Positions 28,374-36,928 of a DNA stretch of 64,000 nucleotides are shown here, piece by piece. Position 1 is the stretch's first letter; every line of letters begins with the position of its first letter. The notes under the pieces were generated by a model. It worked only from the letters and a program-made list of their open reading frames with translations, was not told the origin of the DNA and ran no database searches. The stretch is from Labedaea rhizosphaerae (lineage in GTDB: Bacteria > Actinomycetota > Actinomycetes > Mycobacteriales > Pseudonocardiaceae), in NCBI RefSeq assembly GCF_004362825.1, contig NZ_SNXZ01000011.1, positions 1-64,000 on the forward strand, given 5' to 3'. The position numbers and the translations under genes are program-made.

Positions 28374-29303
28374 GTGATCGAGGGAGTCACCGCCCCGAGG
28401 GCGGGCACGGCGGTCCTGAAGGACGACACGGTCTTGACCGGCACGGGCGTGTCGTTCGGGACGTTCGGCGAGCTGCTGCAGGGCGCCCTGCCCGGCGCGG
28501 GCGAGGACTTCCTCGTGACCCTGCCGATCGCGCGCTGGTCCACCGCCCGAATCACGTTGTTCCCGGACGTCGCCGAGGTCTGCGTCGAGCCGTCGCACAA
28601 GCAGAAGTCGGCCCACGTGGCCCGCTGCCTGCTCGACGCGTACGGCGCACGGCTGGGCGGCACGCTGGAGATCACCAGCGACCTGCCCGAGGGCAAGGGG
28701 ATGGCGAGCTCGTCGGCCGACCTCGTGGCCACCGTCCGCGCGGTGGGCGCCGCGCTCGGGCTCGCGGTCAGTCCGGAAGAGACGGAGCTGGTGCTGCGCG
28801 GCGTCGAACCCACCGACGGCCTGATGTACCAAGGGATCGTGGCGTTCTACCACCGCAAGGTCGCGTTGTGCCGCGACCTCGGCGCGCCGCCGGCGCTGAC
28901 GGTCGTCGGCGTGGACGAGGGCGGCCAGATCGACACCGTCGACTTCAACGTCACCCGGCCCTCGATCACCCGGGCCGAGCGCCGCGAGTACGAACGCCTG
29001 CTCGAGGACGTGAGCCGGGCCCTGCCCCGCGGCGACCTGGCCGCGCTGGGCCGGGTCTCCACCCGCAGCGCGCGGCTCAACCAGCGGCGCTGCCACAAGC
29101 GCACGCTGGACCGGATGATCGAGATCAGCGCCGCCGCCGGCGCGCTCGGCGTGGTCGTGGCCCACAGCGGGACGATGATCGGCGTGCTCGTCGCCCGCAC
29201 GGACCCCGACCACGCCCGCAAGGTCGCCGACATCCAGGCCGCGTGCGCCGAACTCGGCATGCCGGTGTCCGTCGAACACACCCTGAGGGCGGCGCGGACC
29301 TGA
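28374..29303 (+). CDS. GHMP kinase, PduX-like L-threonine kinase
   Basis: The 309-residue protein is a GHMP-superfamily kinase close in layout to PduX, which phosphorylates L-threonine to O-phospho-L-threonine. Visible motifs are the N-terminal GTFGELLQG, the ATP-binding loop LPEGKGMASSSADL (about 98-111) and a C-terminal glycine-rich motif, VVVAHSGTMIGVL. PduX normally serves cobamide synthesis, but no cobalamin genes are nearby. I infer that it activates threonine for the cysteine-synthase-like and lyase-like enzymes at 2503-5048. The GTG at 28374 has an AGAGGTGGAG ribosome-binding site, and the gene follows the LOG-like gene by 46 bases, probably as one operon with the SARP gene. Confidence 0.82.
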   Translation: MIEGVTAPRAGTAVLKDDTVLTGTGVSFGTFGELLQGALPGAGEDFLVTLPIARWSTARITLFPDVAEVCVEPSHKQKSAHVARCLLDAYGARLGGTLEITSDLPEGKGMASSSADLVATVRAVGAALGLAVSPEETELVLRGVEPTDGLMYQGIVAFYHRKVALCRDLGAPPALTVVGVDEGGQIDTVDFNVTRPSITRAERREYERLLEDVSRALPRGDLAALGRVSTRSARLNQRRCHKRTLDRMIEISAAAGALGVVVAHSGTMIGVLVARTDPDHARKVADIQAACAELGMPVSVEHTLRAART

Positions 29304-29378
29304 GCCGCCTGCTCAACCAGCGCCACCTCCGTGCGTCTTGAGTTGTGGCACGGATTGGACAACGGAGGCGGAGGTCGC

Positions 29379-29936
29379 GTGATCGACGGGAGGCACCTGG
29401 TCGGTTCGTTCACCGGCGTGGCGTTGCTGGCGGTGGTCGCGCTGCCGGTGGCCGCGCTGGTGGCGTGGGCCCTGGCCCGGCGCAGGCGTGGCCGTGGCGC
29501 CTCGCCGCGGTGGGCCTGGCGCAAGTCGCTCGCCGAGGTCGGCATCGTCTGGGGGACGGTGCCGTCGGTGTGGGTGATCATGTTGCCCGGCAGCCACGCC
29601 GGGACCGTCACCGGGCGGGTGAGCCTGATCCCGCTGCGGGACCTGTTCTCGATGCCTGCGGTCCAGATCGTCGGCAACCTGCTGGCGTTCGCGTTGCTGG
29701 GGTTCCTGGCCCCGCTGCGGTTCGCGGCGCTGGCCTCGGTGCCGCGGATCCTGGCGCTCGCAGCGGGGTGCTCGATCTTGGTCGAGACCGCGCAGTACGT
29801 CCTGCGGCTGGACCGGGTGTCCTCTGTGGACGACGTGCTGCTCAACGCCGCCGGCGCCGCGCTGGCCGCGTGGGCGTCGCGCCGCTGGTGGCGTGTGCCG
29901 GCCGCGGACCGGTCCAGCCCGGCCCTGGTGCGGTGA
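29379..29936 (+). CDS. VanZ-like membrane protein
   Basis: The 185-residue protein has an N-terminal hydrophobic helix, two central membrane segments (GTVPSVWVIML; IVGNLLAFALLGFL) and the VanZ-family hallmark LVETAQYVLRL followed by DDVLLNAAGA. VanZ proteins are linked to low-level glycopeptide tolerance, but their biochemical role is unsettled. The GTG at 29379 is chosen for GGAGG upstream. It follows the threonine kinase by 75 bases and might mark the end of the cluster; a resistance role is possible but unproven. Confidence 0.8.
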   Translation: MIDGRHLVGSFTGVALLAVVALPVAALVAWALARRRRGRGASPRWAWRKSLAEVGIVWGTVPSVWVIMLPGSHAGTVTGRVSLIPLRDLFSMPAVQIVGNLLAFALLGFLAPLRFAALASVPRILALAAGCSILVETAQYVLRLDRVSSVDDVLLNAAGAALAAWASRRWWRVPAADRSSPALVR

Positions 29937-29940
29937 GCGG

Positions 29941-30432
29941 TCAGTCGCGGGTCCGCACGGCCACGGGCCAGCAGCGGGCCGTCACGCCGATGGTGTTCCA
30001 CGTGTTGATGGCCACCACCAAGGAAAGCAGCGCGGCGGCGCCTTCCTCGCCGTAGGCCTTGACCACCGCTTGGACGCAGTCCTCCGGGACCCGGCTGCTC
30101 GCGACAAGCGTGACCTGCTCGGTGAATTCCAGGGCGGCGCGCTCGTCGGCGGTGAACAGGTTCGAGTCGCGCCAGATGGCGATGGCGTCGACCCGTTGCG
30201 CTGCCGTGCCCTTCTTGCGGGCGGCACGGGAGTGCATGTCGACGCAGTAGGAGCAGCCGTTGAGCTGCGAAGCCCGCAGGCGCAGCAGTTCCCGCAGGGC
30301 CGGGTCGATCCCGGCGCGGTCCGCTTCCGCGGTGGCGGCCTCGTCGAGGTCGTTGACCGCGCGGGCGAAGCCGGGAACCAGGGCGTCGAAGTCGAGTCGC
30401 TGGGCGATGGGCACGTAGTCGGTCGTTGTCAT
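29941..30432 (-). CDS. AhpD-like carboxymuconolactone decarboxylase-family protein
   Basis: The 163-residue protein belongs to the alkylhydroperoxidase AhpD/CMD family. The redox CxxC and nearby histidine are present in NGCSYCVDMHSRAA, at about residues 60-73. Such proteins act in peroxide defence or as small redox enzymes in the cytoplasm. It converges on the VanZ-like gene with only four bases between stops. The stop-to-start spacing to the MocR gene upstream is about 50 bases. Confidence 0.85.
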   Translation of the reverse strand: MTTTDYVPIAQRLDFDALVPGFARAVNDLDEAATAEADRAGIDPALRELLRLRASQLNGCSYCVDMHSRAARKKGTAAQRVDAIAIWRDSNLFTADERAALEFTEQVTLVASSRVPEDCVQAVVKAYGEEGAAALLSLVVAINTWNTIGVTARCWPVAVRTRD

Positions 30433-30482
30433 GACGGGAACGCTAGATCGCCGGCTGCCCAGCAAACTTGGCCAATCGAGCG

Positions 30483-31889
30483 CTAGAAACCTGGGTCATT
30501 GATGCTGTCGACCATGATCCGCAGGGCGCGTTCGTACTGGCCGTGCGACGGCGCGCCGTACCCGACGACCAGGGCGGGCTCGGTGTCGCCGGTGGCTCCC
30601 GGCGCCCGGTGTGCGCTCAGCGCCTCGATGGCCAGCCCGCGCTTGGCCGCCGCCCGCTCGATCGCAGCCTCGTCGGCACCGGGTGGCAACCGCAGCAGGC
30701 ATTGCATCCCCGCCGCCAGTCCGGTCACCTCGCACCCGGGCAGGTGATCGGCGACGACCTGCTCCAGCCGGGTTCGCCGCGCGCGGTAGCTCGCGCGGAG
30801 CCTGCGGACGTTGCGGTCGTACTGGTGGGAGTCGACGAACGCGGCCATCGCCAGTTGCTGCAGCGTCGCCGGCTGACCACCGCTGAGCTCGCGCTGGTCG
30901 AGCACGTCGGCGAGCAGGTGACCGGGCGGCACCGCCCACGCCAGTCCCACCGCGGGCGCGAGGCCCTTGCTCGCCGTGCCCAGGTAGACGACTCGGTCCG
31001 GCGCGAGGGCTTGCACGGACCCCACGACGCGCCGGTCGTAACGGAATTCCCCGTCGTAGTCGTCCTCGAGCACCACGGCGTCGGTGCGCTCGGCCCAGGA
31101 CACCAGCCGGCGCCGTCGCGCGGCCGACAGCGGCACGCCGACCGGGAACTGGTGTGCGGGCGTGAGCAGCACCGCGGCCACCGGCAGGTCGTCGAGCACG
31201 GTGACGTCGGCGCCGTCCTCGTCGACGGGAATCGGCACGAGCTCCAGGCCGGTCGACGCGATCAGCCGCCGGTGGGTGGCGTGCCCGTACTCCTCGACCG
31301 CGACCCGGGTCGCGCCACGCGCCTGCAACGCCCGGCACAGCAACACCAGCAGCTCGCCGAACCCTTGGCCGACAACGACTTCCGCCGCGGTCGTGACCAC
31401 GCCGCGGGTGCGGGACAGGTAGCCCGCCAGCGCCTCCCGGAGCCGGGCCGTACCGGCCGGATCGGGGTACCCGAAGTCCGCGGCGGCGGCGCCGGCCAAC
31501 GCGGCGCGCACGGCGGCGACCCACTCGCGGCGCGGGAACCCGGTCGCGTCGGGCAGGCCGCCACGCAGGTCGATCAACTCCCGGTTGGCGGTCCGGACCC
31601 GGCGTTGCCCGCCACGCGGTTGCGTGCCGCCCTGGTCGCTGACCCAGGTCCCGGCGCCGACCCGCGATTCGAGCCAGCCCTCGGCCATCAGGTCGGCGTA
31701 GACGCCCGCGACCGTGTTGCGGCTGAGCCCCAGGTCCGCGGCCAGGGTGCGGGCCGCGGGGAGCCGGGTGCGCGCGGCGAGCCGCCCGTCGACCACGGCT
31801 TCACGCAGGGCCGCCGCCAGCGACCGGCCCGGGCGGGTGGGGGACAGGTCGAGGTGCAGGTCGAGGCCGGTGCTCACACCGACCATCAT
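30483..31889 (-). CDS. MocR/PdxR-type regulator (GntR helix-turn-helix plus aminotransferase)
   Basis: The 468-residue protein has an N-terminal GntR-type winged helix (about 15-85, including LPAARTLAADLGLSRNTV) and a C-terminal fold-type I aminotransferase-like domain. The PLP lysine is in GTASKGLAPAVG. MocR proteins use PLP or an aminoacyl-PLP as effector and often control a divergent gene. Here the divergent MFS gene starts 75 bases away, and a CCTA-N6-TAGG palindrome lies at 31902-31915 between them. Start choice among ATG 31889, ATG 31886 and GTG 31877 is uncertain. Confidence 0.85.
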   Translation of the reverse strand: MMVGVSTGLDLHLDLSPTRPGRSLAAALREAVVDGRLAARTRLPAARTLAADLGLSRNTVAGVYADLMAEGWLESRVGAGTWVSDQGGTQPRGGQRRVRTANRELIDLRGGLPDATGFPRREWVAAVRAALAGAAAADFGYPDPAGTARLREALAGYLSRTRGVVTTAAEVVVGQGFGELLVLLCRALQARGATRVAVEEYGHATHRRLIASTGLELVPIPVDEDGADVTVLDDLPVAAVLLTPAHQFPVGVPLSAARRRRLVSWAERTDAVVLEDDYDGEFRYDRRVVGSVQALAPDRVVYLGTASKGLAPAVGLAWAVPPGHLLADVLDQRELSGGQPATLQQLAMAAFVDSHQYDRNVRRLRASYRARRTRLEQVVADHLPGCEVTGLAAGMQCLLRLPPGADEAAIERAAAKRGLAIEALSAHRAPGATGDTEPALVVGYGAPSHGQYERALRIMVDSINDPGF

Positions 31890-31963
31890 GACCGGAATTG
31901 ACCTAACTTTGTAGGCCGAGATTGCCATGCTTGTCTGGGCCGATCGCGGCCTAGCGTTGCGCC

Positions 31964-33154
31964 ATGACCTCGAACCGGGTGTACCGCGTCCAGGCCGTCA
32001 GCTCGGTGGCCGACGGCGCCTTGCTGACGACGGTCGTCCTGTACTTCAGCCAGGTCGTCGGGCTGGCCGAGAACGCGATCGGCGTCGTGCTGGCCGTTGC
32101 CGCGTCGGTGGCCCTGGCGCTGGCCGCTCCGCTCGGGCGGTTGGCGGACACGGTCGGCCTGCGCCGGATGGCCGTGGTCTACTCGCTCGCGCTCGCGGCA
32201 GCGCTCGCCGTGTACACCTTCGCCCACTCGCTCTGGACCTACGCCGCGGCCGCGATCGTCTTCACCGTCGCCCGTGCCGGCGTGGCCGCGACGATCCAGG
32301 CCGTGGTGGCCGCGCAGCACACCCCGGCCGACCGGGTCATGGCCCGGGCGCGGCTGCAGTCGCTGCTCAACGCCGGCTTCGGGATCGGCTCGGTCGTCGG
32401 CGCCGTCGTGCTCGCGGTGAACAAGCCCGCGCTGTTCGTCCTGGTCTTCGCCGGCGCCGCGGCGGCCGCGCTCACGTGCGCGCGCATGTTCCGGAAGGTC
32501 CCGGTCGAGCGTGTCGCTCCCGCACGGCGTCCCCTACGTTCCAGCGCGCTGCATGATCGCAGGCTGGTCACGGTGACGGCGCTGACGTCGGTGCTGTTGC
32601 TGACGACGCCGATCCTGTCGGTGCTGCTCCCGTTGTGGCTGTTGACCCGCAGCAGTGCGCCCGGCTGGGTCGCGGCGGTGGCGTTCGGCCTGAACACCTT
32701 GCTGGTGTTCGCTTTGCAGTCCCCGTGGTCGGCCCGCGTGCGGACCGATGCGTCCGCGTCGCGCTCCGCCCTGCTGGCCGGTGCGGCGATCGGCGTCGCG
32801 TGCGTGGTCTTCGCCCTGATGCCCTATGGCGGCCCGGTCACCGCGACCGTCCTCGCGTTGGTGGGCGTCGCGGTGCTGACCGTCGGCGAGGTGGCGACCG
32901 GCCCGGCCGCCTGGCACCTGGCGTTGCGCGACACCCCCGCGGACCGGCAAGGGGAGTACCAGTCGGTGTTCGGGATGTGCTTCTCGGTGGCCCGCATCAC
33001 CGGCCCGCTGCTCGCCCTGCCGCTGATCACCGCGTTGGGCTCGGCGGGCTGGCTCGTCGTCGCCGCGGCCGTGCTGGCCGCCGCCGGGGGACTGGCGTTG
33101 GTGGGCACCCCCATCACCCGGCGGTCGCGCGTCGGCGAGTTGACGCCGGCGTGA
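31964..33154 (+). CDS. MFS transporter divergent from MocR regulator
   Basis: The 396-residue protein has about twelve hydrophobic helices. The loop GRLADTVGLRRMAV matches the MFS signature between helices 2 and 3. It lies divergently from the MocR gene and is its likely target. The substrate is unknown; a drug or amino-acid-related efflux role is inferred only from this pairing. It is not linked by operon structure to the NRPS cluster. Confidence 0.82.
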   Translation: MTSNRVYRVQAVSSVADGALLTTVVLYFSQVVGLAENAIGVVLAVAASVALALAAPLGRLADTVGLRRMAVVYSLALAAALAVYTFAHSLWTYAAAAIVFTVARAGVAATIQAVVAAQHTPADRVMARARLQSLLNAGFGIGSVVGAVVLAVNKPALFVLVFAGAAAAALTCARMFRKVPVERVAPARRPLRSSALHDRRLVTVTALTSVLLLTTPILSVLLPLWLLTRSSAPGWVAAVAFGLNTLLVFALQSPWSARVRTDASASRSALLAGAAIGVACVVFALMPYGGPVTATVLALVGVAVLTVGEVATGPAAWHLALRDTPADRQGEYQSVFGMCFSVARITGPLLALPLITALGSAGWLVVAAAVLAAAGGLALVGTPITRRSRVGELTPA

Positions 33155-33214
33155 CGGGTCTGGATCGCTTGCATCGCCTGAACTCCCGGTCTTCGTGCGG
33201 GCCGACCAACTACG

Positions 33215-33574
33215 ATGCGAACCGTGACGGAGACCACGGTGTTGATCACGGTCGAGGGTGAGGACGACGCGCTCGGCCTGCTGCGGTGGCTCGACGAGGA
33301 CTTCCCCGGGCGGGTGCGCCTGCACGACCAGGCCGCGGGCGAGGGCGCGATGGGCCCGGCGCTCGACACGGTCTCCCTGCTGATCACCAGCGGTTTCACC
33401 GCCACGACGACCGCGCTCGTCGCGTACCTCAAGACCCGCGGCGCGGACGTCGACCTGACGGTCAAGGCCGGCGACAAGTCCGTCACCATCAAGGGCAAAC
33501 ACCTGCACGGCGCCGGGGTCGAGGAGCTGACCGAGACCGCGGCGGAACTGGCCGAGCGGCTCGGCGGGAAATGA
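33215..33574 (+). CDS. EACC1-like effector-associated small protein
   Basis: The 119-residue protein opens with a beta-strand-rich stretch (VLITVEGEDDALGLLRWL) and has a short central hydrophobic segment in SLLITSGFTATTTALVAYL, followed by a charged, alpha-beta C-terminal part. This matches the pattern of effector-associated constant component 1 (EACC1), a small protein found beside caspases and other effectors in predicted bacterial conflict systems. It precedes a caspase gene by one base, as expected for that family. I recognise the family from pattern and context; biochemical function is not established. Confidence 0.68.
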   Translation: MRTVTETTVLITVEGEDDALGLLRWLDEDFPGRVRLHDQAAGEGAMGPALDTVSLLITSGFTATTTALVAYLKTRGADVDLTVKAGDKSVTIKGKHLHGAGVEELTETAAELAERLGGK

Positions 33575-33575
33575 C

Positions 33576-35000
33576 GTGCGCCTGGCCAAACCCGAGACGT
33601 CCAAAGCGATCCTGATCGGCGCCGCCCAGTACGACGACCCGGCGCTGGCCGACATCACGCAGGCGCGGGCCAACGTGGAAGACCTCGCCGCGATCCTGGT
33701 CGATCCCGCGCTCGGCGAGTTCCGGCCGGAGCACGTGCGCACGATGATCAACCCGCGGCACAAGGAAGACGCGAGCCTGGAGATCGACCAGTGGTGCCGC
33801 ACGGCCGAGGACACCCTCGTCGTGTACTACGCCGGTCATGGGCTGGTGGACGACAACGGCGAACTGTTGCTGGCCACCAGCGACACGATCGAGGCCGCGA
33901 AGCACCACCGCTCGCTGCGGGCCGAGCTGCTCCGCCGGGCGGTCAAGGTATCCCACGCCAGGATCAGGATCCTCATCCTGGACTGCTGCTATTCCGGTCG
34001 TGCCTTCGGTCAGGTGATGGCCGACGAGGCCTCCGCGGTCCTGGACCAGACCGAGACGACGGGCACGTGCGGTCTCGCGTCGGCGCCCCGCCACCTGACG
34101 TCGTTGTTCGTCGCGGGCGAGCGGCACACGGTGTTCTCCGGCGAGTTGATCAGGGTGCTGCGCGACGGGTTGCCGGGCGAGGGTGCGGCGCTCTCGGTGT
34201 TCGCCGTCTACCAACAGCTCCGGCGCCGGATGCGCGACCGGGGCCACCCCGAGCCGAAGATCGTGCACAGCGATTCGGTGAGCGAGTTCGCCTTGGTCCG
34301 CAACCGGGCCCACGACGCATCCGTCGTTCCGCCCGCGACCGCCACCCCACCGGTCACCTCGCCGCCTCCGCCGATCGTCCCGCCGTCACCGGTGCGCGCC
34401 GCCCGGCCGCGGCTGAAGTCCATTGCCGAGGCCGACGAGTTCGCGAACCGGATTCCCCACGCCACCGAGCTGGCCATCGCCGCGAGCGGGATGGACTGGC
34501 CGCTGCTGGCCCGGTTGCGGTTCATCGCGGACCTCGCGCGGACCGGCGAGAAGAACTTCGCCCAATGGGCCCTGCAGGACCTCCGGGCGATCGACGCCCC
34601 GGGTGCGGTCACGGCGATCAACCGCCTGCTCAAGGAGCTCGGGAACGGCCGGGCGTGGGACGACGAGGCGTGGCGCACCGCCGATCTGGTGCAGGGCAGC
34701 TGGGAGCCGACGGACGTCAAGGCCCGGCAGGTCTGGGGCGTCGCCATGGCGATGCTGCTCGCCGCGGCCGCCTGGCCCACCCCGCTGCGGGTGCAGGCGA
34801 TCGAGGAGCTCGCCGAGCTCGGTCACCGCGACGAGGCGGTGTGGATCGCCCAGGGTGTGCTCCGCGATCGGCGGGCCGATCCGGCGTTGGTCGACGCGGT
34901 CAGGGCTTTCCTTGCCCGGGCAGGAGCCGGAACACCGGGCCCGATCGGCGCAGTTCGTCCAGCACCGCCGAGATCCGCGGATGGTCGGCCCCGGACCTGA
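33576..35000 (+). CDS. Caspase-family peptidase with C-terminal helical region
   Basis: The 474-residue protein starts with a caspase p20-like domain. The catalytic histidine is in YYAGHGLV and the catalytic cysteine in LILDCCYSGRA, so the dyad is intact. A proline-rich linker (about 250-275) leads to a helical C-terminal region of about 190 residues with no clear enzyme motif, perhaps a sensor or partner-binding module. Start is GTG 33576, immediately after the EACC1 stop. The pair is a plausible self-killing or defence module triggered by an unknown signal. Its 3' end overlaps the convergent membrane-protein gene by 101 bases. Confidence 0.83.
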   Translation: MRLAKPETSKAILIGAAQYDDPALADITQARANVEDLAAILVDPALGEFRPEHVRTMINPRHKEDASLEIDQWCRTAEDTLVVYYAGHGLVDDNGELLLATSDTIEAAKHHRSLRAELLRRAVKVSHARIRILILDCCYSGRAFGQVMADEASAVLDQTETTGTCGLASAPRHLTSLFVAGERHTVFSGELIRVLRDGLPGEGAALSVFAVYQQLRRRMRDRGHPEPKIVHSDSVSEFALVRNRAHDASVVPPATATPPVTSPPPPIVPPSPVRAARPRLKSIAEADEFANRIPHATELAIAASGMDWPLLARLRFIADLARTGEKNFAQWALQDLRAIDAPGAVTAINRLLKELGNGRAWDDEAWRTADLVQGSWEPTDVKARQVWGVAMAMLLAAAAWPTPLRVQAIEELAELGHRDEAVWIAQGVLRDRRADPALVDAVRAFLARAGAGTPGPIGAVRPAPPRSADGRPRT

Positions 35001-35919
35001 TCAACCGGGCCAGTTCGGTGTACGCCCGGTAGCCGCACCAGCTCGCGGCGGCGGCCGCGCCGGCCGCCGTGATCACGAGGATGATCACCAGCCAGAGTGG
35101 CGGTCCCCAAAGGAAAAGCGCGAGCGCGGCGGCCACGGCGACGTAACCGGCGATCAGCGCACCGATCGCGGCGCCACCGCGTTCCATGGCATCGACGGCG
35201 TCGCCGACGTCCTCGGCGTCCGCGTTCCGGACGGCCAGCTGGAGCGAGAACAGGCCGGCCAGCGGCACGACCAGGTACCCGCCGAGCACCGCCACCAACG
35301 TCAGCACGACATCGACGAACCGCGCCAGCTCGAACGACGCCATGATGGTGATCAGCACGGCGGCCAAGCCCGCCCCGACCGTGGCTGTCACCATCCACCG
35401 GTCCGGGTACTCGTCCATCGGGCCTACGTCGCCGAAGGCCGCGATGTACGCCCCGGCGACCGCGGCCGCAGCGATGAAGAACGCCGTGCTCACGTTCACC
35501 AGCTCGTCCCAGCCGGGACCGAAATCCACCAGGATGTCGGCGAGCAGCGAGGCGACGGCGAAGAACGGCAGCCGGATGAACGCGTCGTCGCCGTCGTCGG
35601 CCAGGGCGACGGCGATCGCCCCGATGCCGACCAGGACCGCGACGACGATGCCCAGCCACGGCTGCGTGACGTGGATCCGGTCGGCGAAGTGCGTCACGCG
35701 TTGGGCGACCATCACCGCGATCCCGAGGGCCAGTGGGAAGACTCCGACGCCGAAGCCGTTCTGCGCGAGTTCGGTCAGGATCAGCAGGACACCGATGCCG
35801 ATCGCGGCCCAGGAGCCGCCCGCGACCAGGTCCGCGGTGTGCGGCGGCACGGCGACGACCAAGTGCGCGAGCAGCCCGGCGACACCCGCGACGACCGCGA
35901 CGAGGCCAGCCCTGATCAC
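34900..35919 (-). CDS. Polytopic membrane protein, function unknown
   Basis: The 339-residue protein has about eight to nine hydrophobic helices spread along its length and a short basic cytoplasmic C-terminus. I recognise no family. It runs convergent to the caspase gene and overlaps it by 101 bases, which is unusual for unrelated genes. It could be a membrane partner of the caspase module or a separate gene. The start is the ATG at 35919. Confidence 0.6.
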   Translation of the reverse strand: MIRAGLVAVVAGVAGLLAHLVVAVPPHTADLVAGGSWAAIGIGVLLILTELAQNGFGVGVFPLALGIAVMVAQRVTHFADRIHVTQPWLGIVVAVLVGIGAIAVALADDGDDAFIRLPFFAVASLLADILVDFGPGWDELVNVSTAFFIAAAAVAGAYIAAFGDVGPMDEYPDRWMVTATVGAGLAAVLITIMASFELARFVDVVLTLVAVLGGYLVVPLAGLFSLQLAVRNADAEDVGDAVDAMERGGAAIGALIAGYVAVAAALALFLWGPPLWLVIILVITAAGAAAAASWCGYRAYTELARLIRSGADHPRISAVLDELRRSGPVFRLLPGQGKP

Positions 35920-35949
35920 GACCGGTGATCATACTGGCGCCGCCGGTCC

Positions 35950-36417
35950 TCAGGAGGTGGCTCGGCGCGATCGGTCCGAGGATGGCCACACGTAAGGCAG
36001 GTCGTCCGGCACGTCGGGGAAGTGCGGCCGGTAGTGCGCGGGATCCTTGCGCACGAGCGCCGATCGGTGGCTGCGGTGGAAGCCGGGGTCACCCAGCCAC
36101 GGCGGCAGGTCCCCGGCCGCCGCCAGTTCCGGCCGGCTGCGCACCCGCACCGAACCGAGGTCCTGGCGCAGGGTGTCGGCACAGGTGTCCTGGCGCCCGG
36201 TCGCGCACCACACCGCGCAGACGGTGAGGCCGTACCGGGTCAGGGCTTCCTCGTACCCGGCCCACATCTTCGCGGCGGGGTGGTGGCGCCAGCCGTAGCC
36301 GGGCACCGTCAGGGCCCGCAGGACCTGGATCGCCTCGACGCGTTGCTTGCCGAGTCGCCGCGGGTCCAGGACGGTGGCCGAGTCGTGGAAGTCCGCGCAG
36401 GGCAGGAAGGTCTGCAT
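35950..36417 (-). CDS. MSMEG_6728-family protein (pyrimidine dimer glycosylase-like)
   Basis: The 155-residue protein has the recurring actinobacterial pattern MQTFLPCADF, then VLDPRRLGKQRVEAIQVLRAL, then HHPAAKMWAGYEEAL, and a C-terminal HRSHRSALVRKDP. This family resembles small DNA-glycosylase/pyrimidine-dimer proteins in its N-terminal region, but its function is not established. The ATG at 36417 has GAGGGGCGG upstream. Its start lies seven bases beyond the stop of the STAS-domain gene, so the two are probably co-transcribed. Confidence 0.72.
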   Translation of the reverse strand: MQTFLPCADFHDSATVLDPRRLGKQRVEAIQVLRALTVPGYGWRHHPAAKMWAGYEEALTRYGLTVCAVWCATGRQDTCADTLRQDLGSVRVRSRPELAAAGDLPPWLGDPGFHRSHRSALVRKDPAHYRPHFPDVPDDLPYVWPSSDRSRRATS

Positions 36418-36424
36418 CCGCCCC

Positions 36425-36811
36425 TCAGCGCAGGAGGACCGGCGGGGTCTCGCGCATGGCGTCGGACAACGTGAGGAACCGCATCAGCTGGGGACCGGCG
36501 TGGGTCGCGGCGAGCACCTTCGCGGCGGCGCGTTGCGGCACCACGACGGAGAACCGTCGCTGCTCGGCCCGGGCGCGGGCGTGGGCGCGGGAGATGGTGC
36601 CGGCCGCGGCCGGCGTCAGCTCCGGGACGGCCGAGAGGTCCACGATCAGCCGGGGCGTGCGGTCCTGCCGCAGCACCCGCTCGAGGGCGCGGACGGTCGG
36701 CTGGTCCAGCGCACCGGTCACGGTGACCACGGTCATGTCGCTTCGGTGCCGGGAAACCCGCACGGCGGGGGTGCCGGCGTCCCACGCCGGGCGAATCACG
36801 CTCTTCCTCAC
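36425..36811 (-). CDS. STAS-domain protein (anti-sigma factor antagonist-like)
   Basis: The 128-residue protein contains a STAS-like alpha-beta domain: VTVTGALDQPTVRALERVL, then LIVDLSAVPELTPAAAGTI, where the position of the phosphorylatable serine is occupied by the TPAAAG segment. A loss of the usual Ser-Ser/Thr pair suggests that it may not be regulated by phosphorylation as SpoIIAA is. The GTG at 36811 is chosen for an upstream AGGGTTGG; a TTG at 36817 or an internal ATG near 36736 are alternatives. Its partner is not visible here. Confidence 0.65.
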   Translation of the reverse strand: MRKSVIRPAWDAGTPAVRVSRHRSDMTVVTVTGALDQPTVRALERVLRQDRTPRLIVDLSAVPELTPAAAGTISRAHARARAEQRRFSVVVPQRAAAKVLAATHAGPQLMRFLTLSDAMRETPPVLLR

Positions 36812-36928
36812 GCCCAACCCTGTACCCAGGAACGCGGCGAAGCATGCGTCGTTCCGCTGTGATGTGGCCGGAATTGCGGCGGCGAAACGGGAACGTCAGG
36901 CGCGGGCGGCGACGGTAGCTTCGCCCCC

